IMG/VR virus record: IMGVR_UViG_3300020394_000003
Coordinates: 97,705-161,704 of that record
Reading direction: 5' to 3' (one strand)
Length of the DNA: 64,000 nucleotides
Origin: a virus
Shown: in pieces, positions 34,031-43,435 of the stretch
How the letters are laid out: every line of letters starts with the position of its first letter
Numbering within the stretch: the stretch's first letter is position 1
Notes under the pieces: model-generated
The model's database searches: none
Told to the model about the DNA's origin: nothing
What the model saw: the letters and a program-made list of their open reading frames with translations, nothing else
Translations under genes and position numbers: made by a program

Positions 34031-37000
34031 ATGGCTAATGGCGAAGACGACGGACAAGGCGGCGCACCACAGGAGACTATGGCTCAGGCCAAAGCGCGTG
34101 TGGCTGCGGAAAAAGAACTCAATAAAACCGCCGCCGAGCGTATACAGTCTTATCGTGAACAAAATGCAATCCTACAGCGCTCATCGGAGACGCTGCAGGA
34201 GATCGATAACATTGAGATGTCCTCAACCCGCCGCGCCGCCCGTCGAAATGAACTAGCCAACACAAAGAAGCAGATTCTTCTAAATCAACTCAAGATTCAA
34301 GAGGAGATTGAGGAACAGCTGAAAAAGAATGGCCAGTGGCTGGGTGAATCAATAAGAGAGCATGAAGCAAAGCTTGCTGAGATTAAAAAAGGACTAGCAG
34401 CGCTAGAAGCTCAAGAGAGGGTTACAAGGGGGGCTGCTGAAGCCACCGCTGATATGACCTCCGCATTTATGGCCATGGCAGGCATCAGCGGAGAGATGAA
34501 CTTAACTGCTAAATTCGGCGCTTTCATGGCTGAAGCTGGCGATCTAAAAACCGCATTCGGCGAGCTTCTTGATGAAATGAATCGCTCGATTGACGCCGGA
34601 ATGGTGTTGCAGGCCGCAGGCTCAAAAATGAGTCAAGGAATTATGGGCATCGGCGCGATGATGATCGAGCAGGCCATGGCCTTAGACACCACAGAGGCGA
34701 GTATTCGTCGCACAATGGGCGTCAATAAGGAATATGCTAGCAGCGTTAGAGACGTGTATCAGGCCAATAAAATTAATGGTATTACAGCGCAGGAAGCCGG
34801 CGCCTCGTTCGAAGCTTTGCACTCTGATATGGCCGTCTTCTCTCAGCTAAACAAAGCACAGAGAACGCAGATTACAGAAACTGCCGCACAACTGTCAAAA
34901 TTAGGAGTCTCCAACGCTTCCTTTGCCGGTGGTATGGATATGTCCACAAAAGCCCTGCGAATGACGGCTGATGAAGCCAGAAGAACACAGACTGACCTAG
35001 CTAGATTTTCTGGAGAGTTAGGGATTGCTCCAGAAGTGATGGCACAGGGGTTTGCCAACGCAGGCCCAGTCTTAGCTAAGTTTGGAGATAATGCTACCGT
35101 AGCTTTCAAGAACGTTGCTAAGACTGCTAAGGAAACTGGTATTGAGATTGATCGAATTTTGGACTATACCAAGCAGTTTGATACCTTTGAGGGTGCCGCC
35201 GAGCGTGTAGGCTCTCTGAACGCGATGCTGGGTGGAGACTTTATTAATGCAATGGACCTGATGGCTACAGAAGATCCGGCAGAGCGTATGAAGATGATCA
35301 CTGATGCAGTACACTCCGCTGGTAAAAGCTTTGAAGAGATGGGCTACTATGAGAAACTAGCATTAGCCGAAGCTGGTGGTTTCGCTGATGTGGCTGAGCT
35401 TTCAAGAGCAATGTCAGGAGACATGTCTGATAACGCGACTTCAACTAAAGAAAATGCAATGTCCCAAGAAGAACTGGCAGAAATGAACAGGACAAACATG
35501 GACTTAATGCAAAAAATGCAAGCGACCATGGCAGAACTAGCACCGAGTATTATGGGAATCATTGACTCACTGAATACGCTGATGATTCCAATTATGGCGT
35601 TTGTGGATACTTTTGGATTTCTTGTTCTACCACTGTTGATCGCTGCTCGCATATACTTTTTTGCCCTTCAAATGCAACACATGGCCAACGTTCGTGCAAA
35701 CACTGCAATGGAGCTAGCGGAAAGGAGGGCTGCTGCAGCAAAAGCTGCATCAAACGCCGCAACCCAAGCTCAAAGCGCTAGCGAAGCGGCCAATACCGCC
35801 GCTAAGGGTGCAAACACGACTGCTGTTGGTGCAAACTCTGCCGCTGAGCAAGCGAATACAGCCGCTACTGGTGCCAACACTGTAGCTGAAGGGGCCAACA
35901 CAGGGGCCGTAGGAGTTAACACGGCAGCAGAAGCCGCTAATACAGCGGCCACAGGTGCCAATACGGTTGCTGAAGGCGCCAATACTGCCGCAGCCGGCGC
36001 AAATACGGCAGCACAAAATCTAAATAATATCGCACTAATTAAGGGCAAAATCGCTACGGTTGCTAGTACTGTAGCAAGAGGCGCCAACTCAGCAGCCACC
36101 TTTATAGCTGCCACTGCTACAGGAGCCTACAATATTGCTTTAGGTATTGGTAAGGTAGTATCGTGGGCCATGACAGCTGCAACAACCGCATTCGGCATCT
36201 CTTTGACAGCCGCAACGGGTGGTTTAATTTTAGTTGTACCGCTGATTATTGGCCTTGTAGCTGGAGCAGTAGCACTGGTCAAGAAATTTGGATTAGCAAA
36301 AGTAATAATGTATGGTTTTGGTGCTGCTTTGTTATATGCCCTAGGACCGATTGGGTTAGTGATTGGCGCAGTGATAATGATCGTTAAATATTGGGACGAA
36401 ATCAAAGCCGCCCTTTCCAAAGTGGGAGACAAGATAAAAGCAATTGGCAAGATGATTTACGATGCTACAGCAGGCGTGATGATAGCAGCAAAAGAAAAGA
36501 TAGTAGGAGTACTAGTCAGTATTAAAGACTTCTTTGTTCAGAACTGGGAAAGAATCAAAGCAGTTTCTATTGCTGCGCTGCAGATTATCGCCCGAGTTAT
36601 TGCTGCCGTCATGACTGGCGGCTGGTCACTGGCATTCGAATTTGTCTATCGCAAATGGGACACACTTAAGGGTTATGTTACTGGATGGTTCACTTGGATG
36701 AAGAATAAACTAACTGGTGTCGGTGCAGCAATCGCACGCGTTATGGGTAACATTGTCAAATCGCCGTTCAGAATAGTGGCCAAGGTTATCAACGCAGCGC
36801 TAGCCGGCATTGAAAAAGTATTGACTATTCGAATCAGGGTACCCAAGATTCTTCCCGGTCCATCAAAGTGGTCAATCGGGCCTCCGAATCTTGGCAGAAT
36901 TCCGATGCTCGCGATGGGTACTGAAAACTTCGAAGGTGGTCAGGCTATTGTCGGTGAGCAAGGACCGGAGCTTGTTAACATGCCCAAGGGCGCACAAGTC

Positions 37001-37258
37001 GAACCGGCTAATAAAACAAAAGCTATGGCAGAAACTCTCAAAATGGTTGCTAGCACAACCAAGAAGATTGCTGGCGCTTTGAGCATTGTGGGGGTTCCCG
37101 GTGCAGGAGCAGCTGAAAAAGCCCTTGGCGCCGTTGCTGGCAAAGGACAATCTGGACAGCCAGTGACAATAAATGTTACTTTAGAACTAGATAAGAGAGT
37201 ACTGGCAAACCATGTCGAGGAAGTAATGCTCGATAAACTCAACCCAGCAAACGCATAG
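34031..37258 (+). CDS. tail tape measure protein
   Basis: A 1075-residue protein that sets tail length and fills the tube lumen. Residues 10-140 are charged coiled coil, 140-520 Ala/Met-rich helices. A run of hydrophobic membrane-like helices spans about 525-550 and 700-790. The C-terminal signature AIVGEQGPELVNMPKGA near 970-987 is common to many tape-measure proteins and may be processed or hub-bound. Between about residues 585 and 667 lies a tandem seven-residue repeat of the form G-A-N-T-x-A-x. T4 gp29 is shorter (590), so a longer tail is suggested. The role in DNA transit through the membrane is inferred from the family. Confidence 0.85.
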   Translation: MANGEDDGQGGAPQETMAQAKARVAAEKELNKTAAERIQSYREQNAILQRSSETLQEIDNIEMSSTRRAARRNELANTKKQILLNQLKIQEEIEEQLKKNGQWLGESIREHEAKLAEIKKGLAALEAQERVTRGAAEATADMTSAFMAMAGISGEMNLTAKFGAFMAEAGDLKTAFGELLDEMNRSIDAGMVLQAAGSKMSQGIMGIGAMMIEQAMALDTTEASIRRTMGVNKEYASSVRDVYQANKINGITAQEAGASFEALHSDMAVFSQLNKAQRTQITETAAQLSKLGVSNASFAGGMDMSTKALRMTADEARRTQTDLARFSGELGIAPEVMAQGFANAGPVLAKFGDNATVAFKNVAKTAKETGIEIDRILDYTKQFDTFEGAAERVGSLNAMLGGDFINAMDLMATEDPAERMKMITDAVHSAGKSFEEMGYYEKLALAEAGGFADVAELSRAMSGDMSDNATSTKENAMSQEELAEMNRTNMDLMQKMQATMAELAPSIMGIIDSLNTLMIPIMAFVDTFGFLVLPLLIAARIYFFALQMQHMANVRANTAMELAERRAAAAKAASNAATQAQSASEAANTAAKGANTTAVGANSAAEQANTAATGANTVAEGANTGAVGVNTAAEAANTAATGANTVAEGANTAAAGANTAAQNLNNIALIKGKIATVASTVARGANSAATFIAATATGAYNIALGIGKVVSWAMTAATTAFGISLTAATGGLILVVPLIIGLVAGAVALVKKFGLAKVIMYGFGAALLYALGPIGLVIGAVIMIVKYWDEIKAALSKVGDKIKAIGKMIYDATAGVMIAAKEKIVGVLVSIKDFFVQNWERIKAVSIAALQIIARVIAAVMTGGWSLAFEFVYRKWDTLKGYVTGWFTWMKNKLTGVGAAIARVMGNIVKSPFRIVAKVINAALAGIEKVLTIRIRVPKILPGPSKWSIGPPNLGRIPMLAMGTENFEGGQAIVGEQGPELVNMPKGAQVEPANKTKAMAETLKMVASTTKKIAGALSIVGVPGAGAAEKALGAVAGKGQSGQPVTINVTLELDKRVLANHVEEVMLDKLNPANA

Positions 37259-37270
37259 GAGAAAATGTAA

Positions 37271-38116
37271 GTGGGATTTTTCGATAAACTTAATGATCAG
37301 GAAAGAAACAGGGAGGCGCTTTTTGATTCCGGCTTAGGAAGCGATGCATCGGATTCGTATGCAAACCTGAACCAGCTTTATATTGAGTTTTACCATGTTC
37401 CTACCAACAGGAGCGTTACGTTCAAAGCTTACATTAAAGAGTGGTCAGACAAATTCGATTCCAGCTATAAATCAGAAGATGTTTATGGTAGAAATGATCC
37501 GATCCACACATTTCAGGGTACTAGCAGAGAAATCTCCTTGGGCTGGCAATGTGTCGCAGCGTCTTCAGGAGAGGCGACTGAAAACTTAGCCAGAGTCTCA
37601 ATGCTAGCTCAGTATCTGTATCCCTCTTATAACGTCCAAGATTTCAACTTTGCGGGTGAGTCCCTAGCAGTAGGAACCATGACTAAAGCACCGCTTATTA
37701 AGGTAAGGTTTGCCAATTTGATTGTCGATGCAGAGAATGGAAACTTGGCCACTATAGATGCAAAAACTGGAGGCTTATTATGCGCAATGACCGGTCTAAA
37801 CATATCAGCAGATTTTGATGCGGGCGTGGTTGATGGTTATGGCTTATCCACACCAAAAGTCATAGAGTTATCTACAACGCTGAAGGTGCTTCACCAGCAT
37901 CCGCTTGGTTGGGATCAAAATAAAAACTGGATGGGCGGCAATGATGGGTTTCCATACAATACTTTTGGTGATGGAAGCGCAACTCCTGACCATATTGAAG
38001 ATCGATACATCGGCATCGGCACAAGAGGTTCCGGCACCGGCCGAGCAACCCCACGAACAACCCCACCAGCACCTTCCGGCGCCGGGATTCCCGGGGTAGA
38101 TCCGAGCAACCCATAG
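37271..38116 (+). CDS. baseplate/tail-hub protein before LysM protein
   Basis: A 281-residue protein. Residues 30-215 form a beta-rich domain with the pattern GRNDPIHTFQGTSREISLGW, E-A-x-E-N-L and LAQYLYPSY, seen in baseplate or hub proteins that precede LysM tail proteins in many large phages. The last 40 residues are Gly/Pro/Thr-rich and flexible. Start is GTG with AGGAGA 8 bases upstream. It follows the tape measure and precedes the gp53-like gene, so it probably caps the tube at the baseplate end (compare T4 gp48/gp54). The exact equivalence is unsure. Confidence 0.55.
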   Translation: MGFFDKLNDQERNREALFDSGLGSDASDSYANLNQLYIEFYHVPTNRSVTFKAYIKEWSDKFDSSYKSEDVYGRNDPIHTFQGTSREISLGWQCVAASSGEATENLARVSMLAQYLYPSYNVQDFNFAGESLAVGTMTKAPLIKVRFANLIVDAENGNLATIDAKTGGLLCAMTGLNISADFDAGVVDGYGLSTPKVIELSTTLKVLHQHPLGWDQNKNWMGGNDGFPYNTFGDGSATPDHIEDRYIGIGTRGSGTGRATPRTTPPAPSGAGIPGVDPSNP

Positions 38117-38126
38117 GAGTTAAAAA

Positions 38127-38492
38127 ATGAGCAATAGGTATAATGGTCGCCGACAAAAAACTACGGATAAAAGCACACATAAAGATCTAGTCGATAATAG
38201 AGATGTGGGGCAAATTAGACATTTTACGACTCCTAGATTGGCTCATCCCACAGTACAAGAACGAGAAAGTTTGACTGAAACCGTGCATGTTTGGTCGACT
38301 GGCGACAGGTTTTATAAACTAGCACACAAATATTACGGCGATTCAAGGTATTGGTGGATCATCGCATGGTGGAACCTGCGGCCGACTGAAGGACATTTGA
38401 CACTAGGAGAAGGTGTTCGTATTCCGGGCCCTCTACCACAAGTTATAAGCATCCTTAAGTATAGAAACCGCGGTGGTCGAGGAGGCTACTAG
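38127..38492 (+). CDS. 53: LysM-type baseplate wedge protein (gp53-like)
   Basis: A 121-residue protein whose C-terminal 70 residues form a LysM-like fold: HVWSTGDRFYKLAHKYYGD, then YWWIIAWWN, P-T-E-G-H-L and a final V-R-I-P strand. T4 gp53 and other tail LysM proteins (gpX, XkdP type) share this scheme, in which the module fixes neighbouring baseplate parts rather than digesting cell wall. The N-terminal 45 residues are basic and unstructured. The stop overlaps the GTG start of the next gene. Confidence 0.7.
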   Translation: MSNRYNGRRQKTTDKSTHKDLVDNRDVGQIRHFTTPRLAHPTVQERESLTETVHVWSTGDRFYKLAHKYYGDSRYWWIIAWWNLRPTEGHLTLGEGVRIPGPLPQVISILKYRNRGGRGGY

Positions 38493-41400
38493 TGTCAATT
38501 AAACAGCCAGCAGACTGGTCTGCACTTCTAGACGATATTAACGCCGTCGAGATCGAGGGTGCATTGATTCCGTTTGAAACGGGATTCACACAAACAGATC
38601 TCCAAGGAGTATCTGGCTGGGCAATATTATTTAGTCTTTGGTACGACAACGAGTTTGATGTAGAGTTTAATACAGAAATCCCTAGCAGGCTACAGTATGC
38701 AGCTCAGGCTGAATCAGTCTACATGAACAATGAAGTCTTCGACGAAGACTCAGATGATGATTCGCCAGCTAGTAGGATCTGGGCAGCGTGGGGTTATTTA
38801 GCCAGAAAAATATCCCAATGGCTCCCGGGGAATGCTTCCGCCTTGGACTGTCGCCACCCTTATCGTTCTGAAAAATCTGTAATGTCCAATAAGACCCTAG
38901 AGGACGTATGGAATACTGGTGGTACCCACTATGAGCTTGATCCCATCTGGCGCGGCGATCCGATGAATGACGAGCCTCTGTCGGCAGATGGTCTCAATAA
39001 CAAAGAAGAATGGCCGTATTCTCGTGCCAACCCACTGGCACGCGGCCGGGTGAACCAACTCGACCCGCCCAATTTCTGGGTTGTTGGTGGTGGCTCTTGG
39101 CCTGTAAACGGCCCCTATGAGTGGTCCAACAGAAAACTAGGAGACTCATCTTTCCATGACGCTCACGCTACAAGGCTCGACGCTGGTCACGCTATGTTAA
39201 CACCATGCATGGCTAATGGCCGAACTTCTGCCACCGTTGGCTGGACATTTGAAGAATACGCAAATCAAATTGAGCAGGATGTCCAATTTATTAGAAAGCG
39301 TGCTGAGATGGTGCAGGCACAGATCTCAGCGTTTGGGCTAGTATCAGAAGACGAAGATTTTAATGAAGATGACTTAGAAAGAATTGCCGAACTCCAAGAA
39401 GCCGCTCAAGATAGGGACCTAACTGCCGCAGAACAGGCAGAACTAGCGGGCTTATTGGAAGCAGTTGCTCCCGCTGGAATGACTGCCCGGGCAGAAGCGC
39501 AACAGCGTTTAGATGAAATGAGAGAAAATGGTGAAGCTGGTGAATTCGCCGCCGCAATGCGCGCTCAAGAGCAATGTTTTCTTATGGCAAAAATCATCGA
39601 AATGTCGAAGCTAAATATTGCCAAAAAACCAGAATACAGGGTTGATGGCGGGCCTGCAGCACACATGGTCCACGGAGAAATTGGAACACTGGTATCAAAG
39701 TTAATGCTAGACCCAGCATATTCAGCTTACTATTTCATGCCTCCAGATAAACTTTCTTATTTAACACCATCGATAAAACTATATCAGGTTCTCCATGAAT
39801 ATTATGAAAATCCAAATTCACAACAAGAATCACCGCTAGCAAAGCCGGTGGATTTTGAAGTACCGTTCTATCAGAACATAACACAGTATTCTATTGATCA
39901 AATTATGAATGGTCAAGAAGGTCGTGGTGGCCAAGTTGGAATTAAAAGTTTTGATTGGACCTATCAAGGGTCTAATCCTGCATCGTCTAGAAGAGATATT
40001 AAAGCAACACTAGTTTTGGAGTGTCAAAATTTTTCTGACATCACTTTGGATAGGACTGTTACACTTAAAGATGAAAATGGAGACGAGTTTACTCACAACT
40101 GGATGTACGCAGACTTAGCGATTCGAAGAAACCGAGATCACATGGCGGCTCCAAATTGTCTATACTCCCAGCTTAAGGTCGTTGTTGGTTGGGGCATCAA
40201 AGAAATTAGTGATGATGAAAGACAAGCTCTAAACTTTACTGATGAGGAAATCGATGCCATTCGCAACTCACAGATGACAATGTTTTTGACAATTATCGAT
40301 CACTCTTTCGATATCAGAGACGACGCTACAGTAGAATTTAAAATTGAATACCGCGCATACATCGAAGGAGCCTTTACTTCGCCCGAAGCAAGCGTACTGG
40401 TGACTCCAGAATTGTTGGAAAGCAAAAAGGAACGTGATGAAGCGCTTGCCTCCCTTCAGAGGGAACTACAGAATCCAAACGGCACCTGTCGTCCCGAAGA
40501 TATGGCAGAGCTTCGGAGAAGATTTACGCAGACAATTCAAAGAGAAAAAGAACAAGCTCACATGGCTCTATTGAGGGGTCTCGAAGGGGACACTCCTGAT
40601 GAATCTAAAATTTATGTACGCACCGTAGACCTAGGGGAGATGTTGCGATTTATGGACGCACCATTCTCAGGCGTAACACCTGTCCCAGAGGATCCTGATG
40701 ATACTAGCAGGACAGAATATACAGCAGAGTTGCCTCCCACAGATTCTAGCGGCAATGCTAGTACGACAGTGACTGATCCCAGAGCACCAGCCGATTATTT
40801 AGATCGCATTGAGGCAGCAGTTAATTTTCCTTCAACTGTAGATTTTAACAATCAGGAAAGCGAAACAACTGATCAAATGATGGAGTCGGTTTATGCGGAA
40901 GAAGAAGACGGTAAACTACAGATATGTTACTTTTTCCTAGGTGACTTGATTCACGTAGCGTTGAAAAATATTGATTCGGCCGATCCAGTCGTTGCGGGAG
41001 ACAATAAGAAGTTTGACAAGACGCGTCTGCTCCTAGGTCCGATTGAAGTTAGTGACTTCCAAGACGCTAATAAAAAATATCAAGTTAACTTAGCAGATGT
41101 TCCAATCTCAGTGAATTACTTTTTGGAGTGGTTCTTGAATAGAATTCAGGCAAAGCAAGAGGTTGTATGGTATTTGATGGACTTTATTAAAGACGTTGTT
41201 AAGAACCTAGTTTATAAAACATTAAACTCAAATGATTGTTTCGAGGGTGCAATTAGACAAAAAGCGAATTTTCAAAACCTTTATTTAGTGGGCTCTTCGG
41301 TGGGTGGAACAGATGACCCCATTCAGGAACTTATTGATGGCGGCTCTGGGCAGTTAACAAGTAAGTGGAAACGATTTTTTGCCTCTGAGGTCGACACCTA

Positions 41401-42034
41401 TGGCGCTGATACTCCCATTTTGTCGGTAGACAAATCTGATGAACCTATCCCGTCGACACAGCAGTATAATTACATTTTGATGTACGCGTCAGACCCACAG
41501 CCACGCAATCTTAGGGGTAACTTTGAAGAAGATCTCTACAGAGGCGTGTATCACTTTCACTTAGGAACCAACAGGGGACTAGTTAAGAGAATCAAATTTA
41601 CGAAAACAGACCAGCCTTACATTCGCGAAGCACGCTACATGAACCAAGGCTTTGATGGCTTGTCGCAATTACGCGAGCCTTATAAAATTGACGTAGAGAT
41701 GTTTGGTAATTCGCGTATTTTTCCGGGCCAGACTGTTTATGTTGATCCCCGCGGCCTAGGGTATGGTCTTGGTTCGCCGGCCGATGATACCTCTAAGGCA
41801 TGGTTACTCGGACTTGGAGGGTATCATATGGTTATTAATGCAACGCACACAATCGCCCGCGGCGCTTTTGATACAAAACTTAATTTGGTCTGGGTATTGC
41901 GTGGCTCAGAAGGCGGAGAAACTACGACTGGCGCCGATGGTTCAGAGACTCCGGCGAGACATACAACAAATTGTGAGCCACTTAATAATTATGGTGAGCC
42001 TAGTGGATACGATCCAGATGCAGCACAGGAATAA
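38492..42034 (+). CDS. large baseplate/hub structural protein
   Basis: An 1180-residue protein that I cannot place in a named family. N-terminal 270 residues are Trp/Asn/Pro-rich; residues 265-360 are an acidic helical segment with long Ala/Glu stretches. The middle has beta strands and charged helices, and the final 180 residues resemble hub proteins (FGNSRIFPGQTVYVDPRG, GGYHMVINATHTIARG, FDTKLNLVWVLRG). Start is GTG with GGAGG 6 bases upstream. Being directly after a LysM wedge protein, it most likely is a hub or central baseplate component; no enzymatic site is seen. Confidence 0.6.
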   Translation: MSIKQPADWSALLDDINAVEIEGALIPFETGFTQTDLQGVSGWAILFSLWYDNEFDVEFNTEIPSRLQYAAQAESVYMNNEVFDEDSDDDSPASRIWAAWGYLARKISQWLPGNASALDCRHPYRSEKSVMSNKTLEDVWNTGGTHYELDPIWRGDPMNDEPLSADGLNNKEEWPYSRANPLARGRVNQLDPPNFWVVGGGSWPVNGPYEWSNRKLGDSSFHDAHATRLDAGHAMLTPCMANGRTSATVGWTFEEYANQIEQDVQFIRKRAEMVQAQISAFGLVSEDEDFNEDDLERIAELQEAAQDRDLTAAEQAELAGLLEAVAPAGMTARAEAQQRLDEMRENGEAGEFAAAMRAQEQCFLMAKIIEMSKLNIAKKPEYRVDGGPAAHMVHGEIGTLVSKLMLDPAYSAYYFMPPDKLSYLTPSIKLYQVLHEYYENPNSQQESPLAKPVDFEVPFYQNITQYSIDQIMNGQEGRGGQVGIKSFDWTYQGSNPASSRRDIKATLVLECQNFSDITLDRTVTLKDENGDEFTHNWMYADLAIRRNRDHMAAPNCLYSQLKVVVGWGIKEISDDERQALNFTDEEIDAIRNSQMTMFLTIIDHSFDIRDDATVEFKIEYRAYIEGAFTSPEASVLVTPELLESKKERDEALASLQRELQNPNGTCRPEDMAELRRRFTQTIQREKEQAHMALLRGLEGDTPDESKIYVRTVDLGEMLRFMDAPFSGVTPVPEDPDDTSRTEYTAELPPTDSSGNASTTVTDPRAPADYLDRIEAAVNFPSTVDFNNQESETTDQMMESVYAEEEDGKLQICYFFLGDLIHVALKNIDSADPVVAGDNKKFDKTRLLLGPIEVSDFQDANKKYQVNLADVPISVNYFLEWFLNRIQAKQEVVWYLMDFIKDVVKNLVYKTLNSNDCFEGAIRQKANFQNLYLVGSSVGGTDDPIQELIDGGSGQLTSKWKRFFASEVDTYGADTPILSVDKSDEPIPSTQQYNYILMYASDPQPRNLRGNFEEDLYRGVYHFHLGTNRGLVKRIKFTKTDQPYIREARYMNQGFDGLSQLREPYKIDVEMFGNSRIFPGQTVYVDPRGLGYGLGSPADDTSKAWLLGLGGYHMVINATHTIARGAFDTKLNLVWVLRGSEGGETTTGADGSETPARHTTNCEPLNNYGEPSGYDPDAAQE

Positions 42035-42040
42035 TGACAA

Positions 42041-43318
42041 ATGAAGGTTACTGATAACGAACATTTTAGGGGCAACAATAAGCTCACAGCAATGACCTCA
42101 TATTACTATAGATTATTGTATAGTGCTGTACATACGCCAAACACCAAATACAAAAAGATCAAAAAAAATGTTAAGAACTTTGAATATGGCGAGCATATAC
42201 TTTATGGCAGGGTAAAACCGTTCTCTCATATTCCTGTTATCATTAAAGAAGATAGACTAGCAGCACCCAAGAGGCAAGATCCGACTAAGGTTGTTCATGT
42301 GGCTAATTTTGTTGCTGATGCTTACGATGATTTCGTAAACTCATTTGAAACGGCACAATACAGGAACCAGATAAGCATGGAAGGAGGATTCCTCACGTCG
42401 CCAGTTGCTAGAAAGGGATATCAATCTCCAACGCAGCACTATCGAGCTTACAGCACAGCAGCATTTGAGGTGTTTCAAAAATACCTCACTGAAAATAGAC
42501 TTCACGGCAAGATAAAAGATTTCGATTCCTTCTATATTCAATTTCATAATTACTTTAAACTGTTCTGCAAGGCACTGCCCTTCACTCTGGAGGCTTTTCA
42601 CCGTAGCAATTTGAGTAATGTCAACATGACAGGTCTAGCAATCGATCTTGCTGAATTTGATGCTGCAGAAGACAAAATAAAAGTGGAAAGAGTGTTCTCA
42701 AACGTTAACTATCAATTTTACGAAAACGCCGCACTGCAGCATGGCTTCAGCATCGATAAAAACTGCCCATGGCGTATCGTCGCGGACCTAGGATCGCCAG
42801 CAATGTTACGTTACATGGCAAAATATAACATTAGGAATGCAACACGCCTTATGAATTCTTATTATGAACCGGCATACCTAGTAAGCTACAATGCTTTTAA
42901 GACAATGCTAGTAAACTACTATAACAACTATGCACGCAGCCGGCCAGAAATTGTCAAGCCTCGTAGAAATGGTCTGGGCGATTATGTAAGCAAGATTGAA
43001 ACCATCGAAACTGTGAGTATCTTTGATATGATTAGGGCTGGTGGAGAAAAGTATTTCCTAGAAAAATATGTAATATTTCGTAGCATGGAGGAGAGTGGAA
43101 TTTTCACAAAACAAAAGATAGTTCAGATTGTTGATCGCGCCATGGAGATAGCCAACATCCGAGGTATGGAGTCGGCACTAAAGTACATAAATGAAGCAGC
43201 TAGTAAAACCCCCCAACGCTCTGGCTCCATTGCATATCGTGCCAACAAGAACCTTAAGAAGGCTATAGAAAAAGAAGAGCAGTCCGACCTTGCTGCCCGG
43301 GGCAAAACAGGGTATTGA
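42041..43318 (+). CDS. hypothetical late protein at the end of the tail module
   Basis: A 425-residue, Tyr/Asn/Lys-rich, mostly helical protein with no recognised domain. It begins MKVTDNEHFRGNN, has aromatic-rich segments (TSYYYRLLYSAV, VNYYNNYARSRPE) and a basic C-terminus. It follows the large baseplate protein with a 6-base gap and is the last gene before a probable terminator and the promoter of the replication region, so it belongs to the tail transcript. A virion or tail-assembly role is likely from context. Confidence 0.6.
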   Translation: MKVTDNEHFRGNNKLTAMTSYYYRLLYSAVHTPNTKYKKIKKNVKNFEYGEHILYGRVKPFSHIPVIIKEDRLAAPKRQDPTKVVHVANFVADAYDDFVNSFETAQYRNQISMEGGFLTSPVARKGYQSPTQHYRAYSTAAFEVFQKYLTENRLHGKIKDFDSFYIQFHNYFKLFCKALPFTLEAFHRSNLSNVNMTGLAIDLAEFDAAEDKIKVERVFSNVNYQFYENAALQHGFSIDKNCPWRIVADLGSPAMLRYMAKYNIRNATRLMNSYYEPAYLVSYNAFKTMLVNYYNNYARSRPEIVKPRRNGLGDYVSKIETIETVSIFDMIRAGGEKYFLEKYVIFRSMEESGIFTKQKIVQIVDRAMEIANIRGMESALKYINEAASKTPQRSGSIAYRANKNLKKAIEKEEQSDLAARGKTGY

Positions 43319-43335
43319 TGTCAAAAACACGATCC

Positions 43336-43380
43336 CTCAAATTTTACCGCCGGCAAATTTTTGAGATTTTTGGTTTTTTC
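43336..43380 (+). terminator. possible terminator at end of tail module
   Basis: CTCAAATTT can pair with AAATTTTTGAG (two bulged Ts) over a loop that contains CCGCCGG, followed by ATTTTTGGTTTTTTC. The stem is AT-rich and weaker than the other terminators, but the place, between the last tail gene and a sigma-70-like promoter, is right. Confidence 0.4.
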
Positions 43381-43389
43381 AAAAAAAAC

Positions 43390-43418
43390 TTGCAATCTTT
43401 GCTCGCATCAGTTAAGAT
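43390..43418 (+). promoter_or_regulatory. sigma-70-like promoter
   Basis: TTGCAA (43390-43395) and TAAGAT (43413-43418) with a 17-base spacer, 18 bases before the GTG start of the polymerase gene. It is one of several host-type promoters in the replication region. Confidence 0.55.
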
Positions 43419-43435
43419 AGTAGCAGAGGTGAGAA

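Noticed and set aside
35785-36032. Tandem repeats considered as a CRISPR-like array
   Set aside because: The repeats are 21 bases, contiguous without spacers, and encode the tape-measure heptads.
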